From CANIZL01 sp043788645 (lineage in GTDB: Bacteria > Verrucomicrobiota > Verrucomicrobiia > Limisphaerales > UBA9464), in NCBI GenBank assembly GCA_043788645.1, contig JAYVTS010000086.1:1-17576 (forward strand): a DNA stretch of 17,576 nucleotides, given 5' to 3'. The first letter of the stretch is position 1, and each line of letters opens with the position of its first letter. A program made the position numbers and the translations under genes. The notes under the pieces are model-generated. The model did no database searches, was not told the DNA's origin, and was given only the letters and a program-made list of their open reading frames with translations. This document shows, one piece after another, positions 8,421 to 14,332 of this stretch.

Positions 8421-9741
8421 GGCGGAATGAAAATGGTCCCATCATGATTGCCCTTTCGCCTGGGCTTTGCCTATCTGACCGGTGCTTGGTACGACGCGGC
8501 GGGGACTGGTATCCTCTTTGGAATTCTCCCTCGTTCTCGCGGCAGTTGGTGAAGCGGCGATGCTCAGTGGCTTCATCCTCCTTTGGCACACCCCTTGAGT
8601 GGTCTCCGCACTCACAATCATCCACGGTCGTTTCCGCGGGCAGAATCAGTTGAGGCGCAACGTTTACTTCACGCACAACTACAATGACTGAATTCGTCGC
8701 GGTCAACGGGGGAACGCCAGAATCCTGGACCCGTACCTTAATCTCATTGGTGCTCGGACCCTGGGCCTCCGTTGGCATCCAGTTTATGATACCCGTCTCC
8801 GGATTAATCGTCATTCCCAAGGGCGCGCTGACCAAACTATAGGCCAGGGTATTCGCTGGAAGATCGGGATCCATAGCCACCATCTTAAACGAGAGCAACG
8901 TCAGTTCGTCGCCGCGTTGTTCCAGAAGATTTGCGAGCACCGGCGCACGGTTCACTTCGCGTACGATGACGTTGAAGCGATTGGTGACACTGAGATGGGT
9001 GTCATTGACCGCCGGGGGATTTTCATCGGTGACCACTACCTGGATCGTATAATTTCCAGGCCCTTGTGATTCCTCTGGGACCCACACGATCTGGCCGGTC
9101 ACCGCGTCGATGGCCATTCCCGCCAAAGGCTATTTCCCGAGGCGGCCTCGCTGATCAACCCACCGTCCGGCGCGTATAATCGAAGCCAGGGCGTAAAGTT
9201 CGTTGACCCGACCCGCATCATCAGTGATTCGCCGGGTTGGGCGGCAACTTTCCAAAGATCAAAATCCCCGAGTGCGAGTTCAGCTGCCGTCAATAATCCA
9301 TTTGGAATTTCGCCCCCTTCATCGTCCGTGGCCACGGTGAAAACCCCGGGAACCTGAGCCACGTTTACGACCTAGGGACCGGATTGATTCTGGTATTTTG
9401 CACTAACCACCAAGGTGTAGGTGCCAGCGTTGGTCGCTGTAACGGTTTTGTTGCTCCGACGCGAAGCATGAGGGAATCGCCGACGCCCGCCGAAAAACTC
9501 CAGACATCCAGGTCTCCCAGTGGGAGATTGGCACCCTCGATGACGCCGCTGACGATCAGCCCGCCTTCGCCGTGAAGGTCCACGTCTCGGTGTCGTTCGC
9601 AGGAACGATGTCACCCAGATTTCTACCACCATTCGCCAAAGACGCAGCGCGGCCACGGTTTCCCAACAGGAGTAGGCAAGTGAGGGCCAGAGTTGAATCC
9701 GGATTTTTTTGGAAAGTGCATCGTGGCAGGTGCTGCGGCAA
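8416..9741 (-). pseudogene. Decayed surface/exported repeat protein (pre-peptidase-like and putative-Ig repeats)
   Basis: Remains of one large exported protein read on the minus strand through successive frames. It begins near 9741 with a possible secretion signal (LALTCLLLLG) and a first repeat ending ETWTFTAKAG at about 9556. The frame then changes to a unit with GDLDVWSFSAGVGDSLMLRVGAT, changes again through TATNAGTYTLVVSAKYQNQS, and then enters a unit with GDFDLWKVAAQPGESLMMRVGSTN (9362-9130). After another frame change near 9125 come two He_PIG-like putative Ig repeats (MAIDAVTGQIVWVPEESQGP and MTINPETGIINWMPTEAQGP). The end (8650-8416) loses similarity after PAETTVD. At least three frame changes and a junction joining unlike repeats in mid-unit point to internal deletions and decay; sequencing error could explain single shifts but not the missing repeat halves. 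Confidence 0.75.
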
Positions 9742-9747
9742 TGCCGG

Positions 9748-9775
9748 TTGAAAAATCCTGGCGCCGCCCTACCCT
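9748..9775 (+). promoter_or_regulatory. Possible sigma-70 promoter for the binding lipoprotein gene
   Basis: TTGAAA (9748-9753) and TACCCT (9770-9775) are separated by 16 bp and lie 46 bp before ATG 9821. The -10 match is poor, so this is only a candidate. Confidence 0.25.
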
Positions 9776-9820
9776 AAGAATCTTGTTTTGGTCCGCTTAG
9801 TTCAATTCTTAAATACGTTC

Positions 9821-11017
9821 ATGCTCTCCTCCATCTCAAAACCTGTCGTTCACTCGGCGCCAGAGTCGGCTTCGCGTCGCCTTTTTTTTGGCCCGGCCGC
9901 CTTGGCTCTCTGGGTGACAATGGCCTTGGGGTTGTCCAGCTGTGGTCGGAGCGGTGGGGGTGATGTGATCAAAGTTGGTGAATTTGCGTCGCTGACCGGC
10001 AAAGAAGCCTCCTTTGGTCAATCTTCACACAACGGCACGCTCCTGGCAACCGAAGAAATCAATGCGGGCGGCGGAGTGTTGGGCAAACCCATCAAACTCC
10101 TCACCGAAGATAACCAGTCCAAGGCGGGAGAATCGCAAACGGTGGTCAATAAACTTATTGCCCGAGACGGTGTGATCGCGGTCCTGGGTGAGGTGGCATC
10201 GTCGCGGTCGCTGGAAGCCGCCGCGGTTTGTCAGCATGAGAAAGTGCCCATGATTTCTCCGTCGTCGACGAATCCGGATGTGACTCGCACCGGCGACTAC
10301 ATTTTTCGCGTCTGCTTCATCGACCCGTTTCAAGGCACGGTGATGGCCAATTTTGCAACCAAAACACTGAAGGTGAAGCGAGTAGCCGTGTTTACGGATT
10401 CAAAAAGCGACTATAGCAAGGGGCTCGCCAAGTTTTTCAAAGAGCAGTTCCAGAAAAACGGAGGTGAAATTGTCACGGAACTCGCCTTCAACGGCGGCGA
10501 TTCCGATTTTAAATCGCAACTAACGACGATCAAAGGAGCGACGCCGGACGCTGTGTTTGTTCCGGCTTACTATACCGATGTGGCCTTAATTTGTGTTCAG
10601 GCGAAACAATTAAGTCTAACGGTTCCTTTCTTCGGCGGGGACGGCTGGGAATCGGAAAAACTTGTCGAACTCGGCCAGGGCGCCGTAGAAGGACAATACT
10701 TTTCCACGCACTATCATCCGGACGTGGCGGCGCCGAAGAGCAAAGCATTCGTGGCCGCGTATCAAAAGCGGTTTGGATCCGCGCCCGACGCGATGTCGGC
10801 GTTAGGCTACGATTCGCTCATGGTTTTGGCCGATGCAATCAAGCGGGCCGGCACGACGGAAAGCGACCAATTAAAGAACGCGCTGACCGTCACCAAAGGC
10901 TACGAAGGGGTGACGGGCACGACCACGTTCGACGCGGATCGTAACGCATCGAAAGCGGCGGTGATTCTAAAAGTTGAAGGCGGCAAATTTCGGTATTTGG
11001 AGACCATCAGCCCCTAA
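9821..11017 (+). CDS. Branched-chain amino-acid-type ABC substrate-binding lipoprotein
   Basis: Type I periplasmic binding protein of the LivJ class (Peripla_BP_6). From ATG 9821 the protein has 398 residues. The N-terminus carries a signal with lipobox LGLSSC and the lipidated Cys41, then a short Gly/Ser linker, so it is probably membrane-anchored. Family landmarks follow: IKVGEFASLTGKEASFGQSS, INAGGGVLGKPIKLLTEDNQS, VIAVLGEVASSRS, PMISPSSTNPDVT, GTVMANFATKTLKVKRVAVF, and the C-lobe ALGYDSLMVLADAIKRAG. An in-frame TTG at 9788 would add 11 residues upstream, but the signal peptide fits 9821. There is no Shine-Dalgarno. No livH/M/G/F genes are adjacent, so the ligand (Leu/Ile/Val, urea or another amide) is open. 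The next two small genes follow within 4 bp and by overlap, so all three are probably one operon. Confidence 0.88.
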   Translation: MLSSISKPVVHSAPESASRRLFFGPAALALWVTMALGLSSCGRSGGGDVIKVGEFASLTGKEASFGQSSHNGTLLATEEINAGGGVLGKPIKLLTEDNQSKAGESQTVVNKLIARDGVIAVLGEVASSRSLEAAAVCQHEKVPMISPSSTNPDVTRTGDYIFRVCFIDPFQGTVMANFATKTLKVKRVAVFTDSKSDYSKGLAKFFKEQFQKNGGEIVTELAFNGGDSDFKSQLTTIKGATPDAVFVPAYYTDVALICVQAKQLSLTVPFFGGDGWESEKLVELGQGAVEGQYFSTHYHPDVAAPKSKAFVAAYQKRFGSAPDAMSALGYDSLMVLADAIKRAGTTESDQLKNALTVTKGYEGVTGTTTFDADRNASKAAVILKVEGGKFRYLETISP

Positions 11018-11021
11018 TTTC

Positions 11022-11303
11022 ATGACGCCCGTCCCTGATTTGCTGACTGCGACGGTGGCTATTCCGGCGCCTGAGACCGCTGCCTCCGGGAATTGGCGGG
11101 AGTTCTTCACCGGACAATTTATCAAAACGGATCTGCTCGTCAGTTGGCTCGAGCAACATGGGATCATTGCGTCCACTGAATTCGTCGATGCATCCTGTCC
11201 GGACGATGGCGATCTCGCTCGCGAAGTCCGGGTTCTCGTCATGGAGGGAGATTATCCGCGCGCGCATCAATTGTTTTTTACCGAACGGGAGGATGAATTG
11301 TGA
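11022..11303 (+). CDS. Small DUF2007-like protein
   Basis: A 93-residue protein of unknown function. ATG 11022 lies 4 bp after the stop of the binding lipoprotein. The core FIKTDLLVSWLEQHGIIAST, followed by VRVLVMEGDYPRAHQLF, has the layout of DUF2007 proteins (source of a predicted signal-transducing fold): a helix that covers the position choice, a short insert, then a strand and a helix ending in an acidic tail. The match is by pattern only. Its stop overlaps the next start by GTGA, so translation is likely coupled. The N-terminal 20 residues are Thr/Ala/Pro-rich and not a signal peptide. Confidence 0.6.
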   Translation: MTPVPDLLTATVAIPAPETAASGNWREFFTGQFIKTDLLVSWLEQHGIIASTEFVDASCPDDGDLAREVRVLVMEGDYPRAHQLFFTEREDEL

Positions 11304-11527
11304 GCCACGAACGAACCTCCAGGGGAGTTGGACGTGAGTCTGAAATCGAGGCGGCACTTGCGCATCTGGAACGCAATTATGACAGCCTGAACTCAGTGGT
11401 AGTGGAACAGGGTCGAATGCTGGCTCGACTTCAAAAGCGGATCGAACAATTGAACGATGATTTCAAAATGCGGGATCTGGAGCCCCCACCGGCGCACGAC
11501 GTCAAGCCACCCCATTATTCGGGCTAG
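11300..11527 (+). CDS. slyX: SlyX-like small coiled-coil protein
   Basis: 75 residues starting at GTG 11300, inside the GTGA overlap with the previous gene. Residues about 13-56 form a predicted coiled coil (ESEIEAALAHLERNYDSLNS, then VVVEQGRMLARLQKRIEQLN), and the C-terminus ends in Pro-rich HDVKPPHYSG. Both the coiled coil and the terminal PPHY are hallmarks of the SlyX family (E. coli SlyX also ends in PPHY). The molecular role of SlyX is not established. The gene ends 36 bp from the stop of the convergent eboD-like gene. Confidence 0.7.
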   Translation: MSHERTSRGVGRESEIEAALAHLERNYDSLNSVVVEQGRMLARLQKRIEQLNDDFKMRDLEPPPAHDVKPPHYSG

Positions 11528-11563
11528 CACGGATGGCTCATATCCGGGCTTGGGGCCGTCTAG
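11528..11563. other. Short convergent gap between slyX and the eboD-like gene
   Basis: The gap contains CATATCCGGGCTTGGGGCC and TCTAGCTAAGCC (running into the stop of eboD), which partly echo the dispersed repeat in a different block order. No clear bidirectional terminator is visible. Confidence 0.3.
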
Positions 11564-12793
11564 CTAAGCCACCAACCGGGTCACCCCGGCACCGCGCCGT
11601 TCGTGGCGATCACGCAATTCGCGCATCGCCCGTTCCATCAGTGGGATGGCAACATCGTGAACCTCGAAGCCTTCGCCAATGTGGCGGAGCAAGGTGATGG
11701 TGAGTTCACCGCCGAGGTGTTCCCGGAATTCTTCGAGCCCCGCGATCACCAAGAGTTGGCCGGTCTCGGTTTCATGGAAGAGTTCACTCGCATAGAGATC
11801 GAACCCGAATCGTTCCAATAGATTGAGGATGCGGGTCGCCTCGGCTGGGGGAAGGAAACCACGTTCCCGAGCATAGATCGTATCGAGTGCAATACCGATG
11901 GCGACGGCTTCGCCGTGTCTCAATCGGTATTCGCTCAGCTGTTCCAGCTTGTGTGCGGCCCAATGTCCGAAATCCAAGGGGCGTGCGCTGCCCATTTCAA
12001 ACGGATCGCCGCTCGTCGCGATGTGGTCGAGATGCAGCTCGGCACTCCGTCGAATCAATCGTTGCATCGGGCCCGCCTCAAATCGAGCGAGGGCGTCGGC
12101 GTTCCGTTCCAATTCCTCGAAGAATTTGCGATCACGAATACAGGCGACTTTCAGGGCTTCCACGTAGCCTGCTCGTTTGTCCCGCGGACTCAGAGTGGTC
12201 AGAAGCGCGAAGTCATTGATGACGGCGTACGGTGGTGCGAAGGTGCCTACGAAGTTCTTTTTCCCAAACGCGTTAATGCCGTTTTTCACTCCCACGCCGG
12301 AATCATCTTGAGCCAGGGTGGTGGTCGGAAGGCGGACTAGGCGAACGCCGCGGTGAGCCGTGGCGGCGGCGAGTCCGACCATGTCGAGCAAGGCCCCGCC
12401 ACCGACGGCCAGCACAAAACCGTGCCGATCGAGATGATGCTGTTCGATCAAAGCATGCACGGATGACACTCGAAAATAGGCGTTCTTAACGGCCTCACCT
12501 CCGACCAAACTCACCGGGGAACAGACCAAGTCCAGCTGATGGGCGTGGGCTGCAAAATAGGCGCTCATCTCTTGAATGAACCCCGGAAGAGCTTCAACCA
12601 GGGCTTCATCGACAATGACCAGGACCTTGCTCCGTCGGCGAGACGGCGCTGGGGTGGTAGAGGCCTCAGCCAGGAGAACGTGCGCCAAGACGGGATTGCT
12701 GGCTGCGAAGACGTGTTCGGTGAAGTGGACCTGATGGCGCCACTGCACCGTAATCGTCCGTTCTAAGGAGGACTGGTCAACCGCGAGAGACAT
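11564..12793 (-). CDS. eboD: EboD-like 3-dehydroquinate synthase homologue
   Basis: Sugar phosphate cyclase superfamily, AroB-like, but closest in pattern to EboD of the ebo cluster rather than to true AroB. The NAD-binding stretch is AVGGGALLDMVGLAAATAHR (129-148), followed by LPTTTLAQDDSGVGVKNG and INAFGKKNFVGTFAPP (173-188), where AroB has GKNMIGAF. Predicted metal ligands are Glu212 (YVEALKV), His277 (FGHWAAHKLEQL) and His293 (LRHGEAVAIG); spacing between the two His is 16 versus 17 in AroB. The insert GDPFEMGSARPLDFGHWAAH is typical of EboD. The length of 409 exceeds AroB (about 360), with an N-terminal 55-residue extension. ebo clusters are linked to export of specialised metabolites to the periplasm in cyanobacteria, and the substrate of EboD is unknown. 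No eboA, B, C, E or F is nearby. The gene is flanked by a convergent slyX and a divergent pgl, so it is transcribed alone. Confidence 0.82.
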   Translation of the reverse strand: MSLAVDQSSLERTITVQWRHQVHFTEHVFAASNPVLAHVLLAEASTTPAPSRRRSKVLVIVDEALVEALPGFIQEMSAYFAAHAHQLDLVCSPVSLVGGEAVKNAYFRVSSVHALIEQHHLDRHGFVLAVGGGALLDMVGLAAATAHRGVRLVRLPTTTLAQDDSGVGVKNGINAFGKKNFVGTFAPPYAVINDFALLTTLSPRDKRAGYVEALKVACIRDRKFFEELERNADALARFEAGPMQRLIRRSAELHLDHIATSGDPFEMGSARPLDFGHWAAHKLEQLSEYRLRHGEAVAIGIALDTIYARERGFLPPAEATRILNLLERFGFDLYASELFHETETGQLLVIAGLEEFREHLGGELTITLLRHIGEGFEVHDVAIPLMERAMRELRDRHERRGAGVTRLVA

Positions 12794-13015
12794 TGAGATT
12801 GAAAGCTAAATCCTCGGACGACCTCTGGCTAGTCTTGCATTCAATTGGCTCGCCCAGCATGCCTGCTTGCCGGTCAGATCCCTTCGACCGCGATGCGTGC
12901 TTGTTGCATCCTCCGCTACCCCTCCAGCGCTAAGCTGCATCCAGGGCTATGAGCCTGCCAGGATGCAGATGGGGAATTGCGCACGGTACGGATGATCACC
13001 GAGAATTACCCCGGT
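12794..13015. promoter_or_regulatory. Divergent intergenic region with a hairpin (eboD / pgl)
   Basis: This region must carry both divergent promoters; no strong sigma-70 match stands out. CTGCATCC (12935-12942) and GGATGCAG (12961-12968) are perfect reverse complements around an 18-nt loop, and inside it AGGGCT and AGCCT can pair with one bulge, giving a 34-nt hairpin that ends 47 bp before ATG 13016. No T-run follows. Role unknown. Confidence 0.4.
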
Positions 13016-13732
13016 ATGTCTTACACCGTCCGTCGATTTACAGAAACCGAGAGGTTGGTCGGCGCCGCCGCCACGGAATGGGTACACCGGATTCGGCAAA
13101 ATTTGCTTGGGGATCGCCCGTATTTGGTGGCGTTGGGTGGCGGTCGGGTGTTTGGAGATTTTCTTATTGCCGCGACCGCCCAATTTCAAAGTCTCGCCGT
13201 AAGTCCAAGAAACATTGAGTTTTTTTGGGGCGACGAACGTTGCGTGCCACCTGATCATCCAGAGAGCAACTATCGCTTGGCGGAGACGGCACTGCTTCGC
13301 CCCTTAGGAGTGGCGGCTAGCCGCATTCACCGATTGCGAGGAGAAATCGTTCCCGACGAGGCCGCGGCTGCGGCCGCGGCGGTTTTGCGTAGGGCCGCCG
13401 GAGTCGGATCGACGGAGCTGCCGAACTTGGATCTCATTTTTTTGGGGATGGGTGAAGACGGCCATGTGGCTTCGCTGTTCCCGGACGCTCCCGCCGAGGC
13501 GTCAAAATCTCCCGTTGTTTATTTGCCGGTCATCGGGCCCAAGCCCCCGCCTCAGCGACTCACCCTGAGCTATGCCGCGATTGCGGCGGCGAAAGAGGTG
13601 TGGGTGATTGCCTCGGGGAGTGGCAAGCAATCGGCTCTCCATGAAAGCTTTAGAAAGGATGGGAATACTCCACTCGGGCGGGTCCTGCGAGGGCGAGTTC
13701 ATACGACGATTTTTACGGATATTCCTCAGTGA
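13016..13732 (+). CDS. pgl: 6-phosphogluconolactonase
   Basis: Hydrolyses 6-phosphogluconolactone to 6-phosphogluconate in the oxidative pentose phosphate pathway, in the cytoplasm. Family motifs: LVALGGGRVFGDFL near residue 36, FFWGDERCVPPDHPESNYRL near 63-82, NLDLIFLGMGEDGHVASLFP near 140-159, and RLTLSYAAIAAAKEVWVIAS near 181-200. At 238 residues (SYTVRRF... as the N-terminus) it matches the family. Two upstream in-frame starts exist: ATG 12992 and TTG 12977. I prefer 13016 because homologues begin just before this first beta strand; no start has a good Shine-Dalgarno. No zwf or gnd gene is adjacent. An Ala-rich run near residue 115 (EAAAAAAAVL) is a simple-repeat loop. Confidence 0.9.
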   Translation: MSYTVRRFTETERLVGAAATEWVHRIRQNLLGDRPYLVALGGGRVFGDFLIAATAQFQSLAVSPRNIEFFWGDERCVPPDHPESNYRLAETALLRPLGVAASRIHRLRGEIVPDEAAAAAAAVLRRAAGVGSTELPNLDLIFLGMGEDGHVASLFPDAPAEASKSPVVYLPVIGPKPPPQRLTLSYAAIAAAKEVWVIASGSGKQSALHESFRKDGNTPLGRVLRGRVHTTIFTDIPQ

Positions 13733-13774
13733 GCGATCCGTTAGACTTCCATTTCGCCCCTTGCCGCGAAACAA

Positions 13775-13805
13775 TTGAACGTCAGCGGGGTCAAGGAGTC
13801 AGAAT
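13775..13805 (+). promoter_or_regulatory. Possible promoter for the structured RNA region
   Basis: TTGAAC (13775-13780) and CAGAAT (13800-13805) are 19 bp apart, which is longer than ideal. It would give a transcript starting near 13812 and covering all three hairpins. Weak candidate. Confidence 0.2.
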
Positions 13806-13855
13806 GGGTGTTGGTTGGATTGGTGTTCGCTAAGGGTTGGCAGAGAGGTCTTGCT

Positions 13856-13974
13856 GGGCGGCGTAGTGCGAACATCGAGTCTCCAGTTGGCTACGCCGCT
13901 CGTCTGAGCGCCTCGGTGAAGGCGTCAAACGACCTCGTCATCGGGGGTCCCGGCCGGGTGGTCGGGACCCTTTT
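13856..13974 (+). ncRNA. Candidate structured RNA (three hairpins) ending in a terminator
   Basis: Stem 1: GCGGCGTAG (13858-13866) and CTACGCCGC (13891-13899) pair perfectly over 9 bp; a wobble and a G-C pair extend it to 11 bp around a 24-nt loop. Stem 2: CGCCT (13909-13913) and AGGCG (13920-13924) around a 6-nt loop. Stem 3 is the terminator listed separately. The array lies between pgl and the Zn-ribbon gene, 30 nt before its ATG. This organisation fits a riboswitch or attenuator leader, or a free small RNA. I could not match it to a known riboswitch class by eye. The weak open frame that overlaps it runs straight through the terminator and is not supported. Confidence 0.45.
13945..13974 (+). 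terminator. Strong intrinsic terminator upstream of the Zn-ribbon gene
   Basis: GGGTCCCG (13945-13952) and CGGGACCC (13963-13970) form a perfect 8-bp stem around a 10-nt loop, followed by TTTT at 13971-13974. It is 213 bp after the pgl stop, which is far for a plain pgl terminator, and 30 bp before ATG 14005. Confidence 0.8.
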
Positions 13975-14004
13975 CTCGTACGATTACTCCGGTATGTTCG
14001 GGGA

Positions 14005-14301
14005 ATGAACTATTTTTGTCACGCATGCGGTCACGAGCGGACCTCGTCCACCGTTCCTGGCCGAACCGAAATCTGTCCAGGGTGTCGCGCCGAACTGCGT
14101 TGTTGCTTGAATTGTATTTCCTATGATGTTCGTGCGGCGGAACAATGTAGGGATCGACGGGCCGAGCCGGTTTTTGAGAAAGATCGGGGAAATTTCTGCG
14201 AATTTTTCCAATTTTCTACTCGGGCATCGAAGGGCAGTACGGCTGGAAATTCACGCGAGGAGGCCGCCCGAGCCACCCTGAAATCGTTGCTCGGCGACTG
14301 A
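14005..14301 (+). CDS. Small Cys-rich zinc-ribbon protein
   Basis: 98 residues of unknown function. Two Cys clusters are visible. The first is C5-x2-C8 and C24-x2-C27, a zinc-ribbon pair. The second is C33, C34, C37, C48 and C65 in RCCLNCISYDVRAAEQC ... NFCEFF. The phrase CLNCxxYD...QCRDRRAEPV.EKDR.NFCEFF recurs in a widespread family of bacterial hypothetical proteins that I recognise by pattern but cannot name. The C-terminal 30 residues are probably a disordered tail ending in a short helix. The start at ATG 14005 is immediately preceded by GGGGA, too close to act as a Shine-Dalgarno. The gene lies just downstream of the strong terminator and may be controlled by it. It is convergent with mutL, with 31 bp between the stops. 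Confidence 0.75.
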   Translation: MNYFCHACGHERTSSTVPGRTEICPGCRAELRCCLNCISYDVRAAEQCRDRRAEPVFEKDRGNFCEFFQFSTRASKGSTAGNSREEAARATLKSLLGD

Positions 14302-14332
14302 CCCGGACTTGTGAATCGCCTGAGTTGCCGAA

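Noticed and set aside
13775..14008. 77-residue open frame from TTG between pgl and the Zn-ribbon gene
   Set aside because: It reads through a strong intrinsic terminator and two other hairpins, has a weak start and no recognisable features; the span looks like structured RNA.
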